Made by a program: the position numbers and the translations under genes
Notes under the pieces: generated by a model
What the model saw: the letters and a program-made list of their open reading frames with translations, nothing else
Told to the model about the DNA's origin: nothing
Database searches by the model: none
Part shown: one piece after another, positions 1 to 5,499 of the stretch
Layout: every line of letters starts with the position of its first letter
How positions within the stretch are numbered: position 1 is the first letter of the stretch
NCBI GenBank assembly: GCA_001817765.1
Contig: MHIZ01000010.1
Location: forward strand, 406-7,167
Reading direction: 5' to 3'
Length of the DNA: 6,762 nucleotides
Source of the DNA: Candidatus Colwellbacteria bacterium RIFCSPLOWO2_02_FULL_44_20b
GTDB taxonomy: Bacteria; Patescibacteriota; Minisyncoccia; UBA6257; Colwellbacteraceae

Positions 1-1646
1 TCTTCAAGTTCGTCGCTTGATCCAAGTGATTTCTGGTGGGGCAAAAAACCCTCAGCTGAACCAACAAGGAAAATGTAATCAAATTCTAAGCCCTTCGCGG
101 TATGAATTGTCATCAGCTTCACACTACGTTTCGCGGTATCCATCCGCTCGCTATCTTGACTCAGCGCCGCTGTTTCTAAAAATTCAGAAAGGGTTTTGAA
201 ACTTGAGGCAAAGTGAATCAATTCATCAATGTTTTCTATACGCTCCTCCGCGTTTTTGAATTTTTTCTTGAGAAGACTAAGATACTCGGTTGTTTTAAGA
301 ACAAAACCAATAAATTCAACGGGCGAGAGGTCGTGGACTCGATCGGGAAGCTCGGCAATAAGGCCGCGCGAAACTCGTTTCGGAAAATTCTTATCAATCC
401 GTGCTCGGCTGACCGCGTCAAGAGGATTGGCGCCATATCGTAAACAAGCAACGATATCTTTAATTTCCATTCGCTCATAAAACTTAAGTCCGCCGAAAAT
501 CTCATACGGCACCCCATAAAAACTAAGCGCCTGCTCAAGGGCTCGTGATTGCGCGTTTGTCCGGTACAAAATCGCGGTCTCAGAAAGTTTGTTTCGTTTT
601 AAAACTTCTTGCATAACATAATTTGCCTCATCAGCCGGATCCGTTGTTTCAACAACTTTAATAAGTTCACCATGGGGGTTTGAAGTAAAAAGTTCTTTTG
701 GTCGCTGAAGTTTGTTGTGCGCGATAACAGCCGCCGCCGCCGTAACAATAGCTCCGCTCGATCGATAGTTCTCACCAAGTATGACGATCTTCGCCGTCGG
801 CCAATCTTTCTCAAAACTTAAAAAATTACGAAAATCCGCCCCTCGAAATGAATAAATCGCCTGATTGTCATCACCAACAACACTCAAATTCCCATGTCCC
901 TCAGCAAGAAGTCTGACAAACCTATATTGCGCCGAATTTATATCTTGATACTCATCAACTAAAATGTAACGAAATTTTTTCTGATACGCCTGAAGTATGT
1001 CGGGATGATGTTCAAAAATCCAAACAGGTTTTTCAATTAAGTCGTCAAAATCAAAAGTATTCTGTTCACGAAGGCTCGTTTCGTACGCTGTAAAAGCCGC
1101 GCGAAGATGCGGTTTGAGAAAAACATCTTCCGGCGGGACAGATTCACTTTTTATCTTCGAAAAAGAATACTGAAGCGATGCTGGTGAATGTTGTTCCTTG
1201 GAAATATCAAGATCGAGCAAAACCCGCTTAATTGTTTGTAAAGAATCGTTATCATCAAAAATAGTGAAACGATTAGTTCTTCCGAGAAGCTGTGCGTGAC
1301 CCCGTAAGATCTGGGCGCCGAGCGAATGAAACGTACCGATGAAAGGAGAAAAAGAAGAAATTCCGGAAATGCCGCGCAAACGATTTCGCATCTCAGCCGC
1401 CGCCTTGTTGGTAAAAGTAATCGCGATAATATCATCCGGCAAAATCCCATGAACCTCGATAAGATGCCGTAAACGGCTTGTGAGCGTTCTGGTCTTCCCG
1501 GATCCTGCTCCCGCGGTGATAAGAAGCGGCCCGTCTTTATGAAAAACCGCCTCCTGTTGAGAAGAAGAAAGCAAGGGCGAGCCCGCCTCGTTGGAGTCTG
1601 GCAAAGACGAGTTTGGTTGATAAAAAGGCTGTTTTCGGGGTATCAT
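1..1646 (-). CDS. UvrD/PcrA-family superfamily 1 DNA helicase (3' end beyond window)
   Basis: The frame runs without a stop from an ATG at 1646 to the left edge, giving 548 codons; the C-terminus, including motif VI, lies outside. It encodes an ATP-dependent 3'-5' DNA helicase of the repair/replication-restart type. Visible motifs in order: Q motif around residues 27-34 (LSSSQQEAV); Walker A AGAGSGKT with K51; motif Ia ITFTNKAAAEM; motif Ib GTFHS; motif II VDEYQD with D231/E232; motif III VGDDNQAIYSFRGAD; motif IV ENYRSS near 293; the FYERMEIKDI segment leading into domain 2B; motif V KLMTIHTAKGLEF from about 510, followed by EGFLPH. The section between motifs IV and V is about 216 residues, which looks some 50 shorter than I recall for E. 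coli UvrD, so domain 2B seems trimmed. About 20 residues precede the Q motif; a TTG at codon 15 is a less likely alternative start. No Shine-Dalgarno is visible. The gene is divergent from the M23 peptidase gene. UvrD versus PcrA cannot be settled without the C-terminus. Confidence 0.95.
   Translation of the reverse strand, partial: MIPRKQPFYQPNSSLPDSNEAGSPLLSSSQQEAVFHKDGPLLITAGAGSGKTRTLTSRLRHLIEVHGILPDDIIAITFTNKAAAEMRNRLRGISGISSFSPFIGTFHSLGAQILRGHAQLLGRTNRFTIFDDNDSLQTIKRVLLDLDISKEQHSPASLQYSFSKIKSESVPPEDVFLKPHLRAAFTAYETSLREQNTFDFDDLIEKPVWIFEHHPDILQAYQKKFRYILVDEYQDINSAQYRFVRLLAEGHGNLSVVGDDNQAIYSFRGADFRNFLSFEKDWPTAKIVILGENYRSSGAIVTAAAAVIAHNKLQRPKELFTSNPHGELIKVVETTDPADEANYVMQEVLKRNKLSETAILYRTNAQSRALEQALSFYGVPYEIFGGLKFYERMEIKDIVACLRYGANPLDAVSRARIDKNFPKRVSRGLIAELPDRVHDLSPVEFIGFVLKTTEYLSLLKKKFKNAEERIENIDELIHFASSFKTLSEFLETAALSQDSERMDTAKRSVKLMTIHTAKGLEFDYIFLVGSAEGFLPHQKSLGSSDELE
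1617..1646 (+). promoter_or_regulatory. Candidate sigma70-type promoter for the M23 peptidase gene
   Basis: TTGATA (1617-1622), an 18-base spacer and TATCAT (1641-1646); each hexamer has one mismatch to consensus. The predicted start of transcription is near 1653, only about seven bases before the ATG at 1660, so the mRNA would have almost no leader. The weak AGG at 1647-1649 would then not be transcribed. The promoter overlaps the first ten codons of the divergent helicase gene. Pattern match only. Confidence 0.35.
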
Positions 1647-1659
1647 AGGTATATCAGTA

Positions 1660-2742
1660 ATGAAAAGGCAAAAAGCCAAATACTGGCTTCATTTTAAACG
1701 CTTAGACAGGTTTGTAAAACAAAAGACCGTTATCACGGTCCTTTTAGTTATAGGCGTGCTTGTCGTAAATATACTTGCTATCCAATCAATTCGGCCAGCA
1801 ACGGATATTAAAGAGACAACGCTTTTAAGCCAAGGTGTTCTAGGGGGAATAGCAACGAATGAAATAAATGAACGAAACGCTCCGCGCTACACCGAGGACG
1901 GCGCCGCCGAAGGTCTAAGGTGGCAGGAAGGAAATAACTCGGGCATAAACGAAGATTTTCTTGGTTTTACAATTGTTGATAAAGCGTCGTTTTTAAACGG
2001 CGGAAATCCTCTCGGTAACGTAACAACGCAAAAAAACGGGATTATGATTTATACAGTCCAAGAAGGAGATACACTTTCTAAAGTTGCGGAAAATTTTGGA
2101 ATCTCGATTGAAACAGTCCTCTGGGCGAATAGTATTAAAAAAAGCAGATTGATTCCGGGAGAAGAAATTGTACTCTTGCCGGTCTCGGGGGTCGCTCATG
2201 AAATAAAAAACGGAGAAACACTCGAGTCAATCGCCACGCTATACAAAATAGAAGCCGACGAAATCAGTGTATTAAACGAAGAAAGTATATTCAGCGAAGG
2301 TGAAACAATTATTATTCCCGGCGCCCGACCAAGGCAAGTATCACCTGTAACAGATCTGCGGTTTCCGGATTTGGGAAATTATTTCTCCCTTCCAATAAAA
2401 GAAGGATGGAACTGGAAAAAAATTCACTATAACAACGCTGTTGATATTGCGAACGTCTGCGGTACGGCGATCTACGCCGCCGCTGAAGGTGTTGTAACGC
2501 GAGTCGGAAGCCCAAGTAAATGGAACGAGGGCTATGGTGGGTTCGTTGAAATTGAGCACCCCATCCGTCAAGGGGTAAAAACGCTCTACAGTCACACGAG
2601 AAAAAACCTTGTAAATACTGGTGATACGGTAAAGAAAGGAGATAAGATCGCCGAAATCGGTTCAACTGGCAATGTCCATGGCCCAACAGGATGTCACGTT
2701 CACTTCGAAGTCATTGGTGCAAAAAACCCGTTCGGGGAATAA
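1660..2742 (+). CDS. Membrane-anchored LysM-LysM-M23 family peptidoglycan endopeptidase
   Basis: A 360-residue protein predicted to cleave peptidoglycan cross-bridges or stem peptides outside the cytoplasmic membrane. Layout: basic N-terminus (1-22); one hydrophobic helix at about 23-41 acting as signal anchor; a polar linker to about 128; LysM 1 at 129-174 (IYTVQEGDTLSKVAENFGIS); LysM 2 at 178-221 (HEIKNGETLESIATLY); then an M23 (LytM/DD-endopeptidase, peptidase_M23) domain from about 235 to the end. The LysM units bind glycan chains. In the M23 domain the HxH motif is present (H346, H348), as is the YSH histidine (H312). The first metal motif reads HYNNAVD (H256 to D262), so the usual H-x3-D is replaced by H-x5-D with Asn at the expected His position. 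The only two cysteines, C267 and C345, both lie in the catalytic domain. The gene stands alone: divergent from the helicase, convergent with comM. Whether it is catalytically active or a binding/activator variant cannot be read from sequence. Confidence 0.93.
   Translation: MKRQKAKYWLHFKRLDRFVKQKTVITVLLVIGVLVVNILAIQSIRPATDIKETTLLSQGVLGGIATNEINERNAPRYTEDGAAEGLRWQEGNNSGINEDFLGFTIVDKASFLNGGNPLGNVTTQKNGIMIYTVQEGDTLSKVAENFGISIETVLWANSIKKSRLIPGEEIVLLPVSGVAHEIKNGETLESIATLYKIEADEISVLNEESIFSEGETIIIPGARPRQVSPVTDLRFPDLGNYFSLPIKEGWNWKKIHYNNAVDIANVCGTAIYAAAEGVVTRVGSPSKWNEGYGGFVEIEHPIRQGVKTLYSHTRKNLVNTGDTVKKGDKIAEIGSTGNVHGPTGCHVHFEVIGAKNPFGE
1691..1718 (-). promoter_or_regulatory. Candidate sigma70-type promoter for the helicase gene
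   Basis: Read on the minus strand, TTTACA (1718-1713) is followed by a 16-base spacer and TAAAAT (1696-1691). Each hexamer differs from consensus at one position. Transcription would begin near 1684, leaving a leader of about 38 bases before the ATG at 1646. The element lies wholly inside the first 20 codons of the oppositely oriented M23 gene. This is a pattern match only, in a fairly AT-rich stretch. Confidence 0.35.
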
Positions 2743-2753
2743 ATAAGTAGATT

Positions 2754-4292
2754 CTAAGAGGCGATCTCTTTAACCCTGTACTGAAACGCCTCCGCGAGAT
2801 GCGGTACGTCAACATATGGAGCATTTTCTAAATCCGCGATTGTTCTCGCGGTTTTAAGTATCCGATAATATGCCCGTGGCGAAAGATGCAACTTATCAAA
2901 TCGTTCTCGTAAAAACGTTTCAGCCCCTGAACTGAGATTCACAAATTCGTCGCATTGTTTCGAACTCATTTCCGAATTTGTTCGAATAGATTTTCCCGCG
3001 TGAGCGAATCGTTCAGTCTGCCGCATCCGAGCCGTAAGTACCTGTTCACGTAAACGATCGCCCTCCTCGGTTTCCCGCGTTCCGCGCAAAACCTCCACTT
3101 TGATTCGCGGTACGGTAATCTGGATATCAATCCGATCAAGAAGCGGTCCCGAAACTTTCTTTTGGTATTTAAAAACCTCATACGCCGTGCACGTGCACTC
3201 TTTTTCTGGGTCATTAAAAAATCCGCAAGGACATGGGTTCATCGCCGCAACAAGCGTAAACCGTGCTGGAAAAGTAAGCGTTCCGCGTGCTCGTGATACA
3301 GTAATCGTACCGCTCTCAAGCGGTTGTCGGAGCGCTTCTAAAACGTCGCGCCGAAATTCGGGAAGCTCATCAAGAAATAAAACGCCGCGGTGCGACAAGC
3401 TAATTTCTCCAGGTCGTGGATTTGAACCGCCGCCGATAACCGCGACAGGGGAGGCTGTATGATGCGGAGTGCGAAATGGCCGTGAAGCGAAATACGAAAA
3501 CGATTTTGTAAAAAGTCCGGCCGCGCTGTAAATCTTTGAAATTTCAATAACCTCTTCAAGGTCAGGTTGGGGCAAAATCGAAACAAGGGATTGTGCGAGC
3601 ATTGTTTTTCCGGACCCCGGCGGCCCTATCATAAAAACATTATGCCCGCCCGAGGCCGCGATCATAAGCGCCCGCTTTGCGCTCTCCTGTCCTTTGATCT
3701 CTGAAATATCAAGCGCCGGCAAAATTCTTGCCTCTGGAGAAGCAGGTTTAGTAAAAACAGGAAGAATATCCCTATCTTCTAAATGCCCGATGAGTCCCTG
3801 AAGTGTTGATGTGGGAATAAGAGTGATTCCAGAAACAAGACTCGCCTCGTGCGCGTTTGCCTGAGGCAAAAACACCGCGTCAAAACCAAGCTCACGCGCA
3901 AGGTGGGCAATATTCAAAGCGCCGCCAACAGGTCGAATAGTACCATCAAGCGAAAGTTCGCCCACAAAAAGTTTTTTCGTCGCGTCAAACTTCTTAATCT
4001 GCCCCGTTGCGAGAAGGTAACCGATCGCAATTGCCAAATCATACTGTGATCCGGTTTTTTGGACATCCGCCGGCGCGAGATTTACCGTAATCTTCCGATT
4101 CTCCCGATTCGGCGGCTTAACCCCGCTGTTTTTTAAAGCCGCGTTCACACGTTCCTTCGCTTCCGCGACTGCCTTGTCCCCAAGACCAACGATTGTAAAA
4201 CTATGAAGGCCGACATTAATGTCGACCTCTACCTCGATAAGCCGTGCGTCTATTCCTTCGAGTTCTGCGGAAAAAATTTTTGCGAGATTCAT
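2754..4292 (-). CDS. comM: ComM/YifB-family Mg-chelatase-like AAA+ ATPase
   Basis: A 512-residue protein, the usual length for this family. ComM-type proteins are hexameric helicases that drive branch migration while incoming single strands recombine with the chromosome, best shown in naturally transformable bacteria; they act in the cytoplasm. Domains: an N-terminal Lon-protease-like fold (ChlI/S5-like, about 1-170, including APADVQKTGSQYDLAIAIG); an AAA+ core with Walker A GPPGSGKT (K229), the RPFRTPHHTAS segment, GGGSNPRPGEISLSHRGVLF and Walker B LFLDE (D308/E309); a four-cysteine cluster C354, C356, C366, C368 (NPCPCG ... ECTCT), typical of the family and probably zinc-binding; GPLLDRIDI near the sensor/arginine region; and a C-terminal Mg-chelatase C domain ending LAEAFQYR. 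All ATPase motifs are intact, so it should be functional. The ATG at 4292 fits the conserved family start, though no Shine-Dalgarno precedes it. It is 164 bases downstream of the DksA-like gene on the same strand and may be co-transcribed or have its own promoter. A role in DNA uptake in this organism is inferred, since no competence genes are in view. Confidence 0.95.
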   Translation of the reverse strand: MNLAKIFSAELEGIDARLIEVEVDINVGLHSFTIVGLGDKAVAEAKERVNAALKNSGVKPPNRENRKITVNLAPADVQKTGSQYDLAIAIGYLLATGQIKKFDATKKLFVGELSLDGTIRPVGGALNIAHLARELGFDAVFLPQANAHEASLVSGITLIPTSTLQGLIGHLEDRDILPVFTKPASPEARILPALDISEIKGQESAKRALMIAASGGHNVFMIGPPGSGKTMLAQSLVSILPQPDLEEVIEISKIYSAAGLFTKSFSYFASRPFRTPHHTASPVAVIGGGSNPRPGEISLSHRGVLFLDELPEFRRDVLEALRQPLESGTITVSRARGTLTFPARFTLVAAMNPCPCGFFNDPEKECTCTAYEVFKYQKKVSGPLLDRIDIQITVPRIKVEVLRGTRETEEGDRLREQVLTARMRQTERFAHAGKSIRTNSEMSSKQCDEFVNLSSGAETFLRERFDKLHLSPRAYYRILKTARTIADLENAPYVDVPHLAEAFQYRVKEIAS

Positions 4293-4456
4293 AAACTAAG
4301 GACTTGGAAATAAATAACGTTTCTCAAGTTCGCTCAGGTTTACGCCAGATTTGTCAAAACAAAATCTGAAAAATAGCGAACTATTATGAAGATTTTTTCT
4401 GATCAAAGATGACGTGAAGATGAGATGAAATTGAAAAGGTTATTTTTTGACAAGTC
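4293..4456. other. Non-coding interval between the DksA-like gene and comM
   Basis: 164 bases with no supportable gene. Reading from the DksA-like stop, it starts AT-rich, then contains the nested inverted repeat listed separately, then an AT-rich leader up to the comM ATG. A perfect TTGACA occurs on the minus strand at 4357-4352 and another on the plus strand at 4447-4452, but neither has an acceptable -10 hexamer 16-18 bases away. No hairpin followed by a T-run is visible on either strand. Confidence 0.6.
4327..4382. repeat. Nested inverted repeat upstream of comM
   Basis: The outer arms AGTTCGCT (4327-4334) and AGCGAACT (4375-4382) are perfectly complementary over 8 bases. Nested inside are CAGATTT (4346-4352) and AAATCTG (4362-4368), a perfect 7-base stem around a 9-base loop; GT at 4353-4354 and AC at 4359-4360 could extend it past one bulged A. 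In RNA from the minus strand this would form a two-tier hairpin in the comM 5' region or the dksA-comM intergenic transcript. No T-run follows it on either strand, so a standard intrinsic terminator is unlikely. Confidence 0.6.
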
Positions 4457-4783
4457 CTATTCCTTCTTGCAGTTGATGCAAAAGCGCGATTCAGGGTCAA
4501 CGAGAAGTAATTTTTCTTCAATCTTGCCGGTGCAACGCTCACAAATCCCATAGGTGCCCTTGCCGATCTTCTCGAGAGCGCGATCAACGTTCTGAAGCCT
4601 GCTCTTAAGCACTACCTCAAGCGCTAAATTTTTCTGCCGCTCTTCTGAATCGTCAGTTTCCTCGTCAGGATCGGTTCTTTCGTCGCCGAAATCAACCCGA
4701 TCAAGGGTGTGAAGCTCTTCTTCAATCTCCTTCTTACTCTTTAAGAGAGCGTCTTTATACTGCTGAAGCGATCCGTTTTCCAT
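4457..4783 (-). CDS. DksA/TraR-family zinc-finger transcriptional regulator, short form
   Basis: From the ATG at 4783 this encodes 108 residues. The family binds the secondary channel of RNA polymerase and, often with ppGpp, adjusts promoter output. Residues 6-75 are highly charged and helical in character, consistent with the coiled-coil hairpin. A C-terminal C4 zinc finger follows: C81-x2-C84-x17-C102-x2-C105, exactly the spacing of DksA, preceded by YGICERC. At the presumed coiled-coil tip, where E. coli DksA carries D-P-A-D-R-A, this protein reads DPDEET (38-43), so the second Asp and the Ala of the DxxDxA signature are changed to Glu and Thr. The frame extends upstream to a TTG at 4822, which would give 121 residues. 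I reject that start because the added residues do not look like the family and a candidate promoter covers them. It is divergent from ruvA. A TraR/YbiI-like role is an alternative to true DksA function. Confidence 0.88.
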   Translation of the reverse strand: MENGSLQQYKDALLKSKKEIEEELHTLDRVDFGDERTDPDEETDDSEERQKNLALEVVLKSRLQNVDRALEKIGKGTYGICERCTGKIEEKLLLVDPESRFCINCKKE

Positions 4784-4793
4784 AGGTATTTTC

Positions 4794-4822
4794 ACACTAG
4801 CCGAGAGAAAGAGGGAAGTCAA
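4794..4822 (-). promoter_or_regulatory. Candidate promoter for the DksA-like gene
   Basis: On the minus strand TTGACT (4822-4817), a 17-base spacer and TAGTGT (4799-4794). The -35 has one mismatch; the -10 keeps the T, A and final T positions only. Transcription would begin near 4787, about four bases before the ATG at 4783, implying a nearly leaderless message, and no Shine-Dalgarno is present. Pattern match only. Confidence 0.33.
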
Positions 4823-4861
4823 ACATCGAGTTCAGCAAAATCGAAAAAAATAATGAGAAAC

Positions 4862-4890
4862 TTGCTGAGGACGTATGAAAACGTTTAAAT
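4862..4890 (+). promoter_or_regulatory. Candidate promoter for ruvA
   Basis: TTGCTG (4862-4867), a 17-base spacer and TTAAAT (4885-4890). Both hexamers have two mismatches to consensus. The predicted start is near 4897, adjacent to the ruvA ATG at 4898, so the transcript would be leaderless. The AAGGA at 4892-4896 is a single base from the ATG, too close to act as a normal Shine-Dalgarno. Pattern match only. Confidence 0.3.
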
Positions 4891-4897
4891 TAAGGAT

Positions 4898-5467
4898 ATG
4901 TTCTACACGCTTGAAGGAGTAATTACTGAAACGAAGAACAACTGGACTGTTCTTGAAGTAGGCGGCATCGGCTATAAAGTTTCTATAACAACCCATACGG
5001 GTAAAAAACTTAAAAAAGGAGAAAAAACAAAACTATATACGTCACTTTACGTGCGCGAAAACGCGTTGGAATTGTATGGATTCCTCGCTGAAAGAGAACT
5101 ATCCTTTTTTGAATCGTTGAATTCGGTAAATGGCATCGGGCCAAAATCAGCGATAACAATTATGAGTGCCGCGCCAATCGAAAAGATTGTAGCGGCCATA
5201 ATGGAAGGCGAAAACGAACTGCTCACAAAATCGTTTGGAATCGGTAGAAAGACAGCCCAACGAATTATTCTAGAACTTCGAGGCAAACTTGCGATAGACG
5301 GATCAAAGGGAGAAGTACAAACAATGAAATCAGATGATGAGGTGTTCGATGCCCTAATAAGCCTTGGATACACAAAAACCGAAGCAAAACGCATCATTGA
5401 ACGCATCGATCCAAAGCTTAGGTCTGTTGATGAGCGTCTTCGCGATGCGCTTCGAAGAATCAAGTAA
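4898..5467 (+). CDS. ruvA: Holliday junction branch migration protein RuvA
   Basis: A 189-residue protein of typical RuvA length. RuvA tetramers bind four-way junctions and load the RuvB motor for branch migration in homologous recombination and fork repair. Domain I (about 1-62) is an OB fold opening MFYTLEG and containing VGGIGYKV and YVRENALELYGF. Domain II (about 63-140) has two helix-hairpin-helix motifs, SVNGIGPKSA and SFGIGRKTAQRI, which contact the junction backbone. An acidic, flexible linker leads to domain III (about 143-189; DEVFDALISLGYTKTEAKRII), which binds RuvB. The acidic pin that E. coli forms with E55-D56 reads E54-N55 here, so one of the two negative charges is missing. 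No ruvB or ruvC accompanies it; a Mur ligase gene follows after 32 bases. Identification is firm; the functional meaning of the pin change is uncertain. Confidence 0.97.
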   Translation: MFYTLEGVITETKNNWTVLEVGGIGYKVSITTHTGKKLKKGEKTKLYTSLYVRENALELYGFLAERELSFFESLNSVNGIGPKSAITIMSAAPIEKIVAAIMEGENELLTKSFGIGRKTAQRIILELRGKLAIDGSKGEVQTMKSDDEVFDALISLGYTKTEAKRIIERIDPKLRSVDERLRDALRRIK

Positions 5468-5478
5468 AAAGAAAAGGA

Positions 5479-5487
5479 TGCTACAAT
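5479..5487 (+). promoter_or_regulatory. Candidate extended -10 promoter for the Mur ligase gene
   Basis: TG (5479-5480), one base, then TACAAT (5482-5487): an extended -10 with one mismatch to TATAAT, lying in the 32 bases between ruvA and the Mur ligase. No good -35 is visible, which an extended -10 can tolerate. The predicted start is near 5494, about six bases before the ATG at 5500. AGAGG at 5494-5498 is one base from the ATG, closer than a normal ribosome binding site. The gene could also be read from the ruvA promoter. Confidence 0.4.
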
Positions 5488-5499
5488 AAGAAAAGAGGT

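Noticed and set aside
236..538. Short open frames on both strands within 1-1646
   Set aside because: They overlap the helicase frame, which carries all expected motifs in order; none shows an independent domain.
731..741. GCC triplet repeat in the helicase gene
   Set aside because: Four repeats encoding an alanine run in a normal helical segment; ordinary coding sequence and too short to be a functional repeat.
1725..1740. Perfect inverted repeat GACCGT-tatc-ACGGTC in the peptidase signal-anchor region
   Set aside because: It lies in coding sequence and a 6-base palindrome is expected by chance in a window this size. It is too far upstream of the helicase promoter to interpret.
2312..2686. 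124-residue minus-strand open frame inside the peptidase gene
   Set aside because: It has low-plausibility composition rich in Arg, Leu and Ser, no recognisable domain, and lies antisense to a well-supported gene. The same applies to the other overlapping frames in the window, such as 3100-3462 and 5047-5463.
2721..2737. Possible minus-strand terminator for comM: CCCG-AA-CGGG followed by six T's, inside the peptidase 3' end
   Set aside because: The 4-base stem leaves only a 2-base loop, and reducing it to 3 pairs gives a very weak hairpin. The T-run is suggestive but the stem is not adequate.
2756..2770. Hairpin AAGAG-gcgat-CTCTT at the convergent peptidase/comM ends, possibly a bidirectional terminator
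   Set aside because: The stem is only 5 base pairs with few GC pairs, and no T-run of useful length follows on either strand.
4351..4357. TTGACA on the minus strand upstream of comM as a -35 element
   Set aside because: At 16, 17 and 18 bases spacing the downstream hexamers (GAGCGA, AGCGAA, GCGAAC) bear no resemblance to TATAAT.
4820..4822. TTG start giving a 121-residue DksA-like protein
   Set aside because: The extra 13 residues do not resemble the family, the internal ATG at 4783 fits the usual start, and a promoter-like element spans the extension.
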